The notes under the pieces are model-generated. The model did not search any database. It worked only from the letters and a program-made list of their open reading frames with translations, and was not told the DNA's origin. DNA of 64,000 nucleotides from Chromatiaceae bacterium (GTDB lineage Bacteria; Pseudomonadota; Gammaproteobacteria; Chromatiales; Chromatiaceae): the NCBI GenBank assembly GCA_027078745.1, contig JALWWO010000017.1:1-64000 (forward strand), given 5' to 3'. Positions 1-9,452 of the stretch are shown one piece after another; position 1 is the first letter of the stretch, and each line of letters begins with the position of its first letter. Both the position numbers and the translations under genes were made by a program.

Positions 1-582
1 GCCCCAGCCCGGGATGCCGGGGATATGGTCGGAAGCGTCCCCAACCAAGCTCAGATAGTCCCCGAGCTGTTCCGGCGCCACCCCGAACTTTTGCCGCACC
101 GCTTCCCGATCCCAAAGTTCCCCGTGATTGCTGTGGAAAAGCTGAATGTGCGGGCTCACCAGTTGGGCTAGATCCTTGTCAGCGGTATCGATCCAGGTCC
201 GCAAGCCCCGAGCGGCGGCCTGAGTGGCTAGGGTGGCGATCACATCATCCGCTTCCACCCCGGGCACCCGCAGCAGAGGCACGCCCAGGGCGGGGATGAG
301 GATTTCGAGCGGCGCGATCTGCTGCACCAGGGCTTCCGGCATCGCCGGGCGGTTGGCCTTGTATTGCCCGTAGAGGGCATCCCGGAAGGTCTCGCCGCCG
401 CTGTCCCAGATCATGGCCGCATACATGGGTTGGCAGGTCTCTAGGACTTTGTGCAACATCTGGATCACCCCCAGGATCGCCCCCGTGGGCTCCCCGCGGG
501 TGTTGCTCAGCCTGGGCATGGCATGATAGGCCCGGTACAGATAGGCGGTTCCGTCGATGAGCAGGAGATCGGGCTTGTTCAT
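1..582 (-). CDS. polA: DNA polymerase I, N-terminal part (5'-3' exonuclease domain), cut by window edge
   Basis: The 194 visible codons read continuously from an ATG at 582 to the first base of the window, so the polymerase part lies outside. The protein opens with DLLLIDGTAYLYRAYHAMP and carries YKANRP, GVEADDVIATLA, TADKDLAQLV and VGDASDHIPGIPG. These are the successive acidic metal-binding blocks of the PolI FEN-type 5'-3' exonuclease, which removes RNA primers and nicked strands during replication and repair. The ATG overlaps the stop of the upstream 145-residue gene by 4 nt (ATGA), so the two are probably co-transcribed. The exonuclease identity is clear; full-length polymerase is inferred from the family. 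Confidence 0.93.
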   Translation of the reverse strand, partial: MNKPDLLLIDGTAYLYRAYHAMPRLSNTRGEPTGAILGVIQMLHKVLETCQPMYAAMIWDSGGETFRDALYGQYKANRPAMPEALVQQIAPLEILIPALGVPLLRVPGVEADDVIATLATQAAARGLRTWIDTADKDLAQLVSPHIQLFHSNHGELWDREAVRQKFGVAPEQLGDYLSLVGDASDHIPGIPGWG

Positions 583-1016
583 GAGGCATAGCGCACCCGC
601 AAGGGGGTGATCTCCCGATAGACCAGAGGCAGGGGCGCGCGGCGGCTCAGGGTGAGAATGCGAGTGCCGCTGGGATAGATCAGATGATAGGTTTGAAAGA
701 GGTGGAGATCCTCCGGCGATTGGAGCAGATAGAGCAGGCGTTGATAGAGAGCGGCCTCTTCCGATTCGATGGGAAGCGTTAGTTCCCCAATCTGCAACTG
801 CTGTTCGCTCAGCTGGATTTGGGGCGGTTCCGTGCGATGGGGACCGAGGAACAGGGCGTAGAGGCAGTGTTTGATCTGGGGGGTTAGGATCAGTCCCAAT
901 TGATCGCGGCCGAACAGCCAGGTCAAGCCCTGAGCTTCTTGCTTTTCATGGGGCCCGAAGGCCGTGGCCCAGCCTCGGAAATAGGCGGTGTAGCGGCGAA
1001 TCAAACGATCGGACAT
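579..1016 (-). CDS. Conserved-looking hypothetical protein upstream of polA
   Basis: A 145-residue soluble protein with no signal peptide, membrane segment or motif that I recognise. It is rich in Leu, Arg and Tyr and begins MSDRLIRRYTAYFRGW. Its stop overlaps the polA start by 4 nt, and its start lies 35 nt from the divergent rsmG start, so this short gap probably holds promoters for both directions. No good Shine-Dalgarno is visible before the ATG at 1016. The tight coupling to polA supports it being a real gene. Function unknown. Confidence 0.7.
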   Translation of the reverse strand: MSDRLIRRYTAYFRGWATAFGPHEKQEAQGLTWLFGRDQLGLILTPQIKHCLYALFLGPHRTEPPQIQLSEQQLQIGELTLPIESEEAALYQRLLYLLQSPEDLHLFQTYHLIYPSGTRILTLSRRAPLPLVYREITPLRVRYAS

Positions 1017-1051
1017 AATAGACCATCTTTTGCCAAGCGTTTACGGGGTTT

Positions 1052-1750
1052 ATGATCTTATCAGAGATCCGAGGCGGCGGACCGAAAGCGGCCCTGCGGG
1101 AAGCCCAAGCGCGGGCCTTGCGGGCGGGGCTGGCCGAACTGGGGCAGTCGGTAACCGAGGCGCAGGCGGATCAGCTCCTCGCCTTCCTCGCGCTTCTGCG
1201 CCGCTGGAATCAAGCCTACAATTTGACTGCCGTGCGGGATCCCCTGGACATGGTGCCCCGCCATCTGCTGGACAGTCTGTCCCTCTCGCCCTTTCTGTTC
1301 GGGGATCGCATTTTGGATCTGGGGACAGGTGCGGGGCTGCCCGGCGTGCCCCTGGCCATCTGCCATCCCCACCGGCAATTCTGGCTGCTGGATAGCAACG
1401 GAAAGAAAATCCGCTTCCTCCGGCAGGTGCAGTTGCAGTTGCAATTGCCCAACGTCCGCCTCTGTTGGGAACGAATGGAACAGCATGTACCCGAGCAGCC
1501 CTATAGCACGATCGTCAGCCGAGCGGTGGCCTCGGTGCCTCGACTCGTCGAACTGACCCAAGCGCAGGTGCAGCGGCCCGGGCGGTTGCTCTTCATGAAG
1601 GGCAAGCATCCGGCAGAGGAACTCAAAGGCCTAGCAGCGCTCTCCCCGCGGGTGCACGCGCTGCCTCAGCTGGGGGAACCGCCGCGCCATCTGGTAGAGA
1701 TCCGGTTCGCATCGGATTGTGCTGCTGAAACGCGTTTTTTATCCCCTTGA
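1052..1750 (+). CDS. rsmG: 16S rRNA (guanine-527-N7)-methyltransferase RsmG
   Basis: A 232-residue Rossmann-fold methyltransferase that uses S-adenosylmethionine to methylate G527 of 16S rRNA. The SAM-binding loop ILDLGTGAGLPGVPLAI is at about residues 87-104, followed by LLDSNGKKIRFLR, in which the family's usual Asp-Ser-x-x-Lys-Lys/Arg pattern is visible, and by SRAVAS. It is about 25 residues longer than the E. coli enzyme because of an N-terminal extension, so a later start is possible; I kept the ATG at 1052. The stop overlaps the TTG start of the following permease (TTGA). It is not beside mnmG or parA here, unlike in many genomes. Confidence 0.92.
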   Translation: MILSEIRGGGPKAALREAQARALRAGLAELGQSVTEAQADQLLAFLALLRRWNQAYNLTAVRDPLDMVPRHLLDSLSLSPFLFGDRILDLGTGAGLPGVPLAICHPHRQFWLLDSNGKKIRFLRQVQLQLQLPNVRLCWERMEQHVPEQPYSTIVSRAVASVPRLVELTQAQVQRPGRLLFMKGKHPAEELKGLAALSPRVHALPQLGEPPRHLVEIRFASDCAAETRFLSP

Positions 1751-3036
1751 ACCAGCCCCGCCGGATTTTCAACCTTTCTTCCGCCGTCCTGCTCGTGATC
1801 GCCAGCATGGTGGGCACCGGCGTGTTCACCACCCTGGGCTTTCAGGCGGCGGCGGTGCCCGATGGGGCGGCCCTGCTGTTGCTCTGGGCGCTCGGGGCCC
1901 TGATCGCCCTCTGCGGTGCCCTGTCCTATGCAGAACTGGCGGCCAGCCTGCCCCGTTCCGGGGGGGAATATCATTTTCTCTCCCAACTCTATCATCCGGT
2001 GCTGGGTCGGCTCGCCGGACTGGTCTCCCTCACCGTGGGCTTTTCCGCCCCCGTGGCCCTGGCCGCCATGGCCTTCGGTCGCTATGGCAGCCAGCTGGTT
2101 CCCCTGCCGCCCCCGATGCTCGCCCTGGGCGTGCTCGGTCTCATCACTGCGTTTCACCTAGCGCGGGCGGAGATCGGCCAGCGGTTTTTGGTGGGCACTA
2201 CCTGGCTCAAGATCGGGATCGCCCTGGGCTTTGCCCTCCTCGCCCTCGCGGCTGAACCAGTGCCGGGCAGCCTCTCCCCCTGGCCCACCCGCGCCACCTG
2301 GGATTGGGTGCGGAGCGCCACCTTCGGCCTTTCTCTCATCTATGTGTCCTATGCCTATGGGGGGTGGAATGCGGCGGTCTATGTGGTGGACGAGGTGCAG
2401 GCACCGGAAAAGACCGTCCCCAAGGCCCTTGCCTACGGCACCCTGGCGGTGGCGGCCCTCTATCTCCTGCTCAACCTGGCCTTTCTGCGCACCATTCCCT
2501 TACCGGATCTCCAGGGCACTTTGGAAGTGGGGGCCCTGTCCGCCCGGCAGATCTTCGGTCCCCTCGGTGGCCAGCTCCTGAGCTTCCTGCTGTGCCTGCT
2601 GTTGCTCTCCTCTATCAGTGCCTTGGTGGTCACAGGCTCCCGCGTGTTGCAGATCATGGGGGAAGATCTCCCCCTGCTGAAGCCGTTCCGCGCCGCCAAT
2701 GCCGGCGGTTCACCCGCCCGGGCGATCCTGCTGCAACAGGGGCTCGCAACCGGTTTGATCCTCACGGATTCCTTTGAAGACGTGCTGACCTTCGCGGGCT
2801 TCACCCTCAGCCTGTTCGCCTCCCTGACGGTGGCCGGGGTCTTCCTGCTGCGCCGGCGGGAACCCCAGGGACATCGGCCCTTCCTCCTGCCCTTCTATCC
2901 TCTGCCCCCCCTGATCTTCCTGGGGTTTAGTCTGTTTGCCCTGGGGGCGGCCTTCTGGGAACGCCCCGTTCCGGTGCTCGGGGTCTTCCTCATGCTGAGC
3001 CTTGCGGGCTTTTTGCTGCGCCCTCGGCGCGCTTGA
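1747..3036 (+). CDS. APC-superfamily amino acid permease
   Basis: A 429-residue integral membrane protein with about 12 hydrophobic helices. The first helix contains [11 protein letters not shown], the glycine-rich unwound segment (G-S/T-G type) of the APC amino-acid/polyamine/cation family. The start is a TTG overlapping the rsmG stop by 4 nt, and [18 protein letters not shown] is a typical APC N-terminus. The 3' end overlaps the convergent mtnA gene by 47 nt. Substrate cannot be read from sequence; proton-coupled amino acid import or exchange is the family role. Translational coupling to rsmG is suggested by the overlap. Confidence 0.83.
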   Translation: MNQPRRIFNLSSAVLLVIASMVGTGVFTTLGFQAAAVPDGAALLLLWALGALIALCGALSYAELAASLPRSGGEYHFLSQLYHPVLGRLAGLVSLTVGFSAPVALAAMAFGRYGSQLVPLPPPMLALGVLGLITAFHLARAEIGQRFLVGTTWLKIGIALGFALLALAAEPVPGSLSPWPTRATWDWVRSATFGLSLIYVSYAYGGWNAAVYVVDEVQAPEKTVPKALAYGTLAVAALYLLLNLAFLRTIPLPDLQGTLEVGALSARQIFGPLGGQLLSFLLCLLLLSSISALVVTGSRVLQIMGEDLPLLKPFRAANAGGSPARAILLQQGLATGLILTDSFEDVLTFAGFTLSLFASLTVAGVFLLRRREPQGHRPFLLPFYPLPPLIFLGFSLFALGAAFWERPVPVLGVFLMLSLAGFLLRPRRA

Positions 3037-4075
3037 GCAGGGATTCCACGCCTGCCGGAGAAGGAGGGGTTAGCACGCCTTGTTCCGTGACCAAGGCATC
3101 AATGTATTCCGCCGGCGTTACATCGAACACCGGATTACGGGCCGCCACCCCCGCCGGTGCCAGCCGCTGCCCGCCGCAGCGCAGGAGTTCTTCCGGATCT
3201 CGGGTTTCGATGGGAATGTCCGCACCCCTGGCAAGCGCTCCGTCGATGGTGGAAGTGGGCGCCACCACCATGAACCGAACCCCATGATGGCGGGCGAGCA
3301 GGGCCAAGCCATAGGTGCCGATCTTGTTGGCCACATCGCCGTTCGCCGCGATGCGATCCGCCCCCACGATGACCCAATCCACTGCGCCCTGGGCCAACAG
3401 GCTGGCAGCTGCGCCCTCCGCCTGTAAGACTACGGGAATGTCCGATCGCTGGAGTTCCCAAGCGGTCAACCGGCTGCCCTGCAGCCAGGGCCGGGTTTCG
3501 TCCACATAGACGCGCGGAATCTTGCCCTGGGCAAAGGCGCTGCGGATTACCCCCAGGGCAGTGCCATAGCCGCCGGTGGCCAGGGCGCCCGCATTGCAAT
3601 GGGTGAGCACAGCACTGGGGGACCGGATGAGCGCCGCCCCCAGCTCGCCCATGCGTCGGTTGGCTTCCCGATCTTCCCGATGGATGGCTTGAGCTTCCGC
3701 GAGCAGATGGGGCACGGGATCGCCGGCTGCCAAGTCCGCTATGCGCCTGTTCATCCGCCGCAACGCCCAGAACAGATTCACCGCCGTGGGTCGGGCGGCG
3801 GCGAGTTGCTCCAGATCGGCGGCGATCTCCTGCTTCCAGCGGGCTTTGGAGGCTTCATAGCGGGCTCGCGCCGCCAACACCACCCCATAGGCGGCCGCGA
3901 TGCCGATGGCAGGCGCACCCCGAACCACCATATCCCGAATGGCGCGGGCGGTCTCTGGGGCGGTTTCCAGCGCAAGAAAGGTTTCTCGGGCGGGTAGCTG
4001 CCGTTGATCCAGCAGATAGAGGCGGTTTTCCCGCCAGAGGATGGCATGATCGGGATGTGCGGAAAGGGACTGCAT
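2990..4075 (-). CDS. mtnA: Methylthioribose-1-phosphate isomerase
   Basis: A 361-residue eIF2B-related isomerase converting 5-methylthioribose-1-phosphate to methylthioribulose-1-phosphate in methionine salvage. The two catalytic residues known from Bacillus MtnA fall at the same numbers here: Cys160 in [18 protein letters not shown] and Asp240 in [19 protein letters not shown]. The [14 protein letters not shown] block binds the phosphate region. The open frame extends 34 codons further upstream, but that part is unlike the family and overlaps mtaD, so I chose the ATG at 4075 (MQSLSAHPD). It is divergent from mtaD with a 55-nt gap, an arrangement also known from Pseudomonas aeruginosa. Confidence 0.95.
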   Translation of the reverse strand: MQSLSAHPDHAILWRENRLYLLDQRQLPARETFLALETAPETARAIRDMVVRGAPAIGIAAAYGVVLAARARYEASKARWKQEIAADLEQLAAARPTAVNLFWALRRMNRRIADLAAGDPVPHLLAEAQAIHREDREANRRMGELGAALIRSPSAVLTHCNAGALATGGYGTALGVIRSAFAQGKIPRVYVDETRPWLQGSRLTAWELQRSDIPVVLQAEGAAASLLAQGAVDWVIVGADRIAANGDVANKIGTYGLALLARHHGVRFMVVAPTSTIDGALARGADIPIETRDPEELLRCGGQRLAPAGVAARNPVFDVTPAEYIDALVTEQGVLTPPSPAGVESLLKRAEGAAKSPQGSA

Positions 4076-4130
4076 GGGGGCGTTCCTGTTGTTGGATAAT
4101 GGGATGAAATCTACGGGGGGAAAGGCACTG

Positions 4131-5453
4131 ATGATACAACCAGAGTTACTGATCCATGCCCAATGGGTGCTGCCCATGGACGACCGACAGACCCTTTGGG
4201 AGGATCATGCGGTGGCGGTGGATCAGGGACGCATCCGCGCTCTGCTGCCCAGCGCAGAAGCCCAGCGCACCTTGCAGCCGAAACGGGAAGTCCATCTGCC
4301 CGGCCATGTGCTGTTGCCCGGGTTTATCAACGCCCATACCCATGCCCCCATGACCCTGCTGCGGGGGCTGGCGGATGATCTGCCCCTCATGACCTGGTTG
4401 CGGGAACACATCTGGCCCGCTGAACAACGCTGGGTGAACGAAGCCATGGTAGAGGCGGGGAGCCGGTTGGCGGTGCTAGAAATGCTTCGGGGGGGCACGG
4501 TCTGCTTCAACGACATGTATTTCTTTCCGGAAGCCACCGCCCGCGCCGTCGAAGCCCTGGGCATTCGGGCGGTGCTGGGCATGATCCTGGTGGATCTCCC
4601 CACCCGCTATGCAAAGGATCCCGCCCAATATCTGGAGAAGGGCATGGCCCTGTACGAGCGCTATGCGGAACATCCCCGGATCCATACAGCCTTGGCTCCG
4701 CACGCCCCCTATTCCGTTTCCGATTCCGCCTTGGTGCAGGCCGGTGCCCTCGCCCGAGAACTGCAAGTGCCCCTGCACATCCATCTTCAGGAGACCCGAG
4801 AGGAAATGCAGCAATCGCGGCGGGAACACGGCGGCAAGACCCCCTTGGCTCGGTTGCGGGCGCTGGGCTTGGTGGGGCCGAATCTGATAGCCGTCCACAT
4901 GACCCAGTTGGAAATGGGGGATCTGGAGATCCTGCGGGACGGGGGCGTTTCCGTCGTCCATTGTCCCGAATCCAATCTGAAGCTGGCCAGCGGCTTTTGT
5001 CCGGTGGCCCGGCTGCAGCGGGAGGGGATCCACCTGGCTTTGGGCACGGACGGGGCCGCCAGCAACGACGACCTGGACATGCTGGGAGAACTGCGCACCG
5101 CTGCTTTGCTCGCCAAAGGGGTGTCGGGCGATGCGGCCGCCCTGCCCGCCTATGAAGCCCTGCGCATGGCGACCCTCCACGGAGCCAAGGCCCTGGGCCT
5201 GGAGGCGGAAACCGGTTCCCTCGAAGTGGGCAAGTCTGCGGATCTGATCGCCATCGATCTGCGCGCCCCCAACACCCAGCCCATCCACCATCCCATTTCC
5301 CAGCTCGTCTATGCCGCCACCCGAGACCAGATCCGGCAAGTTTGGGTGGCGGGCCGGCACTTGGTTCGAGACGGAGAACCCCAGCTGGATGTGGATGCCA
5401 TTCTGGAAGAAGCCCGCGCTTGGGGGCTTCGGATCGCTAGCACCGATCCTTAG
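4131..5453 (+). CDS. mtaD: 5-Methylthioadenosine/S-adenosylhomocysteine deaminase
   Basis: A 440-residue amidohydrolase that deaminates methylthioadenosine to methylthioinosine, and often S-adenosylhomocysteine. Metal ligands are visible: His69 and His71 in [10 protein letters not shown], the His of [11 protein letters not shown], and the Asp in [15 protein letters not shown] chose the ATG at 4131, preceded by a GGGGGGAAAGG ribosome site, rather than the in-frame ATG at 4074 that would overlap mtnA. Divergence from mtnA supports a salvage route in which MTA is deaminated first and then phosphorolysed. No mtnP/mtiP phosphorylase is in the window. The 3' end overlaps the next gene convergently by 17 nt. 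Confidence 0.92.
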   Translation: MIQPELLIHAQWVLPMDDRQTLWEDHAVAVDQGRIRALLPSAEAQRTLQPKREVHLPGHVLLPGFINAHTHAPMTLLRGLADDLPLMTWLREHIWPAEQRWVNEAMVEAGSRLAVLEMLRGGTVCFNDMYFFPEATARAVEALGIRAVLGMILVDLPTRYAKDPAQYLEKGMALYERYAEHPRIHTALAPHAPYSVSDSALVQAGALARELQVPLHIHLQETREEMQQSRREHGGKTPLARLRALGLVGPNLIAVHMTQLEMGDLEILRDGGVSVVHCPESNLKLASGFCPVARLQREGIHLALGTDGAASNDDLDMLGELRTAALLAKGVSGDAAALPAYEALRMATLHGAKALGLEAETGSLEVGKSADLIAIDLRAPNTQPIHHPISQLVYAATRDQIRQVWVAGRHLVRDGEPQLDVDAILEEARAWGLRIASTDP

Positions 5454-6555
5454 GCCGTTTCCAGGTATAGACCGAGGTCACGGCATAGTTCCACACGGCC
5501 CCCACCAGGATGCCGGCAGTGGCGGAGAGCATCCAGCCCCAATCCCCGAGAAATCGGCTCTCGAACAGATAGGTGGCGATGCCCACATTGGCCACGGCGC
5601 CCACGGAGCAAGCCAGGCTGAAGGAGAACCAACCCCGCAGCAGGGCCCAGCCCCGCAGGCGCAGATCCCGATAGGTGAACAGATTGTTCAGCAGGAAGTT
5701 AGCGGTCATGGCGGCCAGGGTGGCGCCGGTCTGGGCCCGCACGAAGGGTTGCCCGGCCCATTGAAACAGGAGCCAGAGCACGGAAAGATGCACGCCCACC
5801 CCAAGCCCTCCGATGAGGGCGAAGGGGATGAAGCGGACGGGCACATAGCGCCCGAACCGCTTGTCCAGCAGGAGCATGAGATATTCCCAGGCCACCAGCC
5901 CATCCAGCTTGCTCGCGCCCGCGCGGCGCGGTCGAAAGGTATAGGGCACTTCCGCAAAGCGGGGGGGGCGGGTGGCGGAGGCGAAGAGATCCACCAGCAG
6001 CTTGAAGCCGATGCCGGAGAGCCGATGCACCACGGCTTGAAAGTAATCCCGACGCACTAGGAAAAAGCCGCTCATGGGATCCCGAAGATCCGCCCGCAGC
6101 ACCCAGCGGGAAAGGCGGGTGGCAGCGCGGCTCATGAACTTTCTGGAGGCGGGCCAATCGCCCAAGCTGCCCCCGGGGGCGTAGCGACTGCCGATGACCA
6201 GATCCAGAGCTTCCCGTTCCAGGCGGTAGAGCATTTCGGGCAGTTTGGTTTCATCGTGCTGAAGGTCTCCATCCATGACTCCGAGAAAGGGAGCGGCGGA
6301 GGCGAGCATGCCCTCGATGCAGGCGCTGGACAGCCCGCGCCTTTGGATGCGGTGCAGGATCCGCACCCGCGCATCTCGTTGGCTCAGGGCGCGCACCAGC
6401 TCCGCAGTGCCGTCCGGGGAATCGTCGTCCACGAAGATGACTTCCCAGGAGATCCCCGCGAGGGCTGCGTCCAGGCGCCGCACCAGGACGGCGACATTCT
6501 CCCGCTCGTTGAAAGTGGGCACGATGAGAGAAAATCGGGGACCAGGCGCGGGCAA
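5437..6555 (-). CDS. Family 2 glycosyltransferase fused to GtrA-like membrane domain
   Basis: A 372-residue two-domain protein. Residues 1 to about 225 form a GT-A glycosyltransferase of the dolichyl/polyprenyl-phosphate mannose synthase type (SLIVPTFNERENV, IFVDDDSPDGT, DGDLQHDE). Residues 235 to 365 carry four hydrophobic helices of the GtrA family (FIPFALIGGLGVGVHLSVLW, FLLNNLFTYRDLR, VWNYAVTSVYTWKR). It probably makes a polyprenyl-phosphate-linked sugar and helps it cross the inner membrane for glycan modification. The start is a TTG with no strong ribosome site, 4 nt after the LysM gene, so translation may be coupled. The lipid and sugar are not determinable. Confidence 0.85.
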   Translation of the reverse strand: MPAPGPRFSLIVPTFNERENVAVLVRRLDAALAGISWEVIFVDDDSPDGTAELVRALSQRDARVRILHRIQRRGLSSACIEGMLASAAPFLGVMDGDLQHDETKLPEMLYRLEREALDLVIGSRYAPGGSLGDWPASRKFMSRAATRLSRWVLRADLRDPMSGFFLVRRDYFQAVVHRLSGIGFKLLVDLFASATRPPRFAEVPYTFRPRRAGASKLDGLVAWEYLMLLLDKRFGRYVPVRFIPFALIGGLGVGVHLSVLWLLFQWAGQPFVRAQTGATLAAMTANFLLNNLFTYRDLRLRGWALLRGWFSFSLACSVGAVANVGIATYLFESRFLGDWGWMLSATAGILVGAVWNYAVTSVYTWKRPKDRC

Positions 6556-6559
6556 GGGC

Positions 6560-7606
6560 TTATTGCAAAGGGGTTAAGTCGGGGAGGATGAGGGTGATGC
6601 CGGGCAAAGGCCGTTGCGGATCATCGATCAGATGGCGGTTGGCTGCATAGATCTGCTGCCAGTAGGCAGGTGTGCCATAGAATCGCTCGCTGATCTTTTC
6701 CAAGGTGTCCTGAGATTGGACCTGATAGAGCAGGCGCATGCCCAAGGTGCTCGCCAGGGCTTCTTGCCATTTGGCGATGCCTTCCTGCAAGCGCTGTCGT
6801 TCTTTGCGCCATTCCGCGAGGCTGAGCTCGGGATGGGGGTGTGCGTAGAAGGCTCGGAGTTTCCGGAATCCATCGGCCGCTTTCTGTCGCAGATGTTCGC
6901 TCAGTCCGCTGCCTCCCGCATATCGGGGCAGCCGAGCCCGAGCGATTTTCAAGGCTTGCTGGGTATCCAGAAGCTTTTGCTTCACCCCCTCTAATTCCCA
7001 TTCGCTTTCGTTGAGGGCGGCTTGTAGATTGTCTCGTTCCGCATGGGCTGAAACGATCTGAAGTTGTAAGCTCTGAATCTCAGCCTCCGCATTCTGTTCC
7101 TGATCCGCCAGTTCGGATTCCAGATTGGCCACCTGAAGCCGCAAGCTTTCTACTTCTTCCAGCTGTTTTTGCAACTGGGCGATTTCCTCTTCCTGCGCGA
7201 TCACCTGAGCCCGCAGGCGCTTGCTCTGGATCTCTGCTTGGGCCAGACGTTTGGAAAACGTTTTTAACTGCGCTTGACAATCCGGGTCCGGTCGTTGTGC
7301 AGAAGCCTCCAGCTTCCCCTGTTGGCAATCCGCTAAGGATTGCACCAGATCTTCCACCAGATGCCGAGATTGATCCAGATTCAAGCGGGCAATCCTCAGC
7401 TCATCCTGGCACAGATCCCGTTCCCCCTTTAGATCTTCGATTCTCGCCTGCAATGCAGTGCGCAGCGCATCGAGCTGGGAAGCCAACCGCTCCTGCGCTC
7501 GGGTGCAGTCTGATGCAATGGGCTGGGTTTCTTCCGGATACGCCGCTTGGGTTGACCAGAAGAAAAGCCCGAGGAGAAGGAGCCAGACAGAGGGTTGAGC
7601 GCACAT
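6560..7606 (-). CDS. Exported coiled-coil protein with C-terminal LysM domain
   Basis: 348 residues. It has an N-terminal signal peptide (MCAQPSVWLLLLGLFFWSTQA), then a long Gln/Leu/Glu-rich coiled coil (roughly residues 35-220), then a basic helical segment, and a LysM peptidoglycan-binding domain at about 293-343 (YQVQSQDTLEKISERFYG, then YWQQIYAANRHLI and PGITLILP). Export and murein binding are inferred. It lies 7 nt downstream of sohB and 4 nt upstream of the GT2-GtrA gene, inside a leftward operon-like run. The architecture suggests a periplasmic spacer or scaffold anchored to the wall. No enzymatic domain is seen. Confidence 0.8.
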   Translation of the reverse strand: MCAQPSVWLLLLGLFFWSTQAAYPEETQPIASDCTRAQERLASQLDALRTALQARIEDLKGERDLCQDELRIARLNLDQSRHLVEDLVQSLADCQQGKLEASAQRPDPDCQAQLKTFSKRLAQAEIQSKRLRAQVIAQEEEIAQLQKQLEEVESLRLQVANLESELADQEQNAEAEIQSLQLQIVSAHAERDNLQAALNESEWELEGVKQKLLDTQQALKIARARLPRYAGGSGLSEHLRQKAADGFRKLRAFYAHPHPELSLAEWRKERQRLQEGIAKWQEALASTLGMRLLYQVQSQDTLEKISERFYGTPAYWQQIYAANRHLIDDPQRPLPGITLILPDLTPLQ

Positions 7607-7613
7607 CGGAAGT

Positions 7614-8597
7614 TCAGTACCTAAAAGCGGCTTGAATCGAAGCTAATAAGCGTTCCAAAGGCCGTTTATGGGCATGATAGGCGATCTTGTAGATCGCTCG
7701 TTCTCGAGCTGCTGCCAGAAGAAAGTCATCGCTGGTCTCGATGGCATCGACCAGCCCCAGTTCCAAGGCCTGCTGTCCGTGCCAGTATTCTCCTGTGGCC
7801 ACCCGACTCAGGTCTAGATGGGGGCGATGCTCCCGAATAAAGGCCTTGAACAAACTGTGGATAGCCTCTAATTGCTCTCGCACCTTGTTGCGCCCCTCCT
7901 CCGTATTTTGCCCGAACAAGGTGAGGGTGCGCTTATACTCCCCGGCCGTGTGCAATTCGTACTCAATGCCGTGCCGTTCCAGCACTCGATGGAAATTGGG
8001 CAGCTGGGCCACCACACCGATGGAACCCAGAACTGCAAAGGGAGCGGCGATGATCCGATCCGCTACCGCGGCCATGAGGTAACCCCCGCTGGCCGCCACC
8101 CGATCTACAGATACCGTCAGGCGCAGTCCCTGGCGCCGCAGCCGCAGGAGCTGGGCTGCTGCGAAACCGTGTTCGCTCACCAGCCCACCGGCATTTTCCA
8201 AGCGCAGCAAGACCTCATCGCCTTCCTGGGCTTCCAGCAAGATGCAGGTGATGAGTTCCCGCAATTCGGCGGTTTCCGTGGCCTTGAGGTCTCCGTGGAA
8301 ATCCAGCACGAACAGGCGTTTCTGGGGTGCTTTCTTTTTCTCATCGGTACCCTTCTTCGCCTTGTTCTCCGCCTTCAGAAATTTCAGAAAATCCTTATGG
8401 CCCAGGGAAGCCTGTTTGATCTGATGGGCCAGGCTGCGATAGCGCTTGTTGAGCGAAACGATTTCCAATCGATCTTCTTCCCAAGAACCCATCGCCTTGC
8501 GGGCGCGGACCAGGAGCAGGAGCAGAAAACTGATCCCGAACAAGAGGGTGAGGGTTTTCGCTAAAAACAGTCCGTAGTCGATCAGGGCTTCCGTCAT
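7614..8597 (-). CDS. sohB: Inner-membrane S49 family peptidase SohB
   Basis: A 327-residue SppA-like serine protease with one N-terminal membrane helix (residues 10-30) and a Lys-rich linker (about 65-93). The catalytic dyad is visible as Ser170 in DRVAASGGYLMAA and Lys222 in TAGEYKRTLTLFG. The spacing is that of the single-domain SohB type, which digests signal peptides or membrane protein fragments on the periplasmic side. A GGAAGA ribosome site precedes the ATG. It lies 15 nt after thyA and 7 nt before the LysM gene, consistent with one transcript. Confidence 0.92.
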   Translation of the reverse strand: MTEALIDYGLFLAKTLTLLFGISFLLLLLVRARKAMGSWEEDRLEIVSLNKRYRSLAHQIKQASLGHKDFLKFLKAENKAKKGTDEKKKAPQKRLFVLDFHGDLKATETAELRELITCILLEAQEGDEVLLRLENAGGLVSEHGFAAAQLLRLRRQGLRLTVSVDRVAASGGYLMAAVADRIIAAPFAVLGSIGVVAQLPNFHRVLERHGIEYELHTAGEYKRTLTLFGQNTEEGRNKVREQLEAIHSLFKAFIREHRPHLDLSRVATGEYWHGQQALELGLVDAIETSDDFLLAAARERAIYKIAYHAHKRPLERLLASIQAAFRY

Positions 8598-8612
8598 GAC
8601 GATTTCTTCCGA

Positions 8613-9452
8613 TCAGACCGCGATGGGCGCGGGAATCGCTGGGTGGGGATCATAATTCAACAGAGCTAGATCTTCGAAATCATAGGCGAAGAGAGAGGGC
8701 GGCCGGCGGCGGATCTGAAGCTGGGGCAACGGGCGAGGGGTCCGCTTGAGCTGGGCGAAAACGATGGATTCCGTGAGATGGTTTCGGTACAGATGTACAT
8801 CTCCGAAAGTGTGCACGAATTCCCCCACAGCAAGCCCTGCCTGATGGGCTAGGAGATGAGTGAGCAGGGCATAGCTGGCGATGTTGAAGGGTACCCCCAG
8901 AAAGAGATCCGCGCTGCGCTGATAGAGCTGGCAGGACAACAGGCCATCCTGCACATAGAACTGAAAGAGACAATGGCAGGGGGCTAAGGCCATGCGGCCT
9001 GCCCGCACATTTTCTTGGGGGGAAAGCCCGTCCAAGGGCAGATCCGCCGGATTCCAAGCGGAGACCACCAGGCGGCGGGAATAGGGACGGGTCTTCAGGG
9101 CGTGCAACACTGCTCCCAGCTGATCCAGGGTGCGTCCGTCCGGGCAGCGCCAGCTGCGCCACTGTTGCCCGTAGATCGGGCCTAAGGCGCCGTCCTCTGT
9201 AGCCCATGCGTCCCAGATATGCACGCCGTGTTGCTGCAACCATCGGGCATTGGTCTCGCCGCGCAGGAACCAGAGGAGTTCATAGACCACCGCCTTCCAA
9301 TAAATTTTCTTGGTGGTGAGCAGGGGGAAGCCGGCCCGGAGGTCGAATCGGAGTTGCTGACCGAACAGAGAACGGGTGCCCACGCCGGTGCGATCATCCC
9401 GATCCGCGCCTTCCTCGATCACCCGCCGCAAGAGGGCTAGATAGCTGTGCAT
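8613..9452 (-). CDS. thyA: Thymidylate synthase
   Basis: A 279-residue ThyA enzyme making dTMP from dUMP with methylenetetrahydrofolate. The nucleophile is Cys159 in [12 protein letters not shown]. Other family blocks are [11 protein letters not shown] (phosphate-binding Arg), [26 protein letters not shown] and [14 protein letters not shown]. It has a short insertion (about residues 138-152) compared with the 264-residue E. coli enzyme. The ATG shares one base with the stop of gpmI (TGATG), indicating co-transcription and translational coupling. Confidence 0.96.
   Translation of the reverse strand: MHSYLALLRRVIEEGADRDDRTGVGTRSLFGQQLRFDLRAGFPLLTTKKIYWKAVVYELLWFLRGETNARWLQQHGVHIWDAWATEDGALGPIYGQQWRSWRCPDGRTLDQLGAVLHALKTRPYSRRLVVSAWNPADLPLDGLSPQENVRAGRMALAPCHCLFQFYVQDGLLSCQLYQRSADLFLGVPFNIASYALLTHLLAHQAGLAVGEFVHTFGDVHLYRNHLTESIVFAQLKRTPRPLPQLQIRRRPPSLFAYDFEDLALLNYDPHPAIPAPIAV

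Noticed and set aside
4474..5360. Long minus-strand frame (294 residues) opposite mtaD
   Set aside because: A shadow of the mtaD codons in GC-rich DNA; it shows no motif, while the plus strand has all the amidohydrolase ligands.
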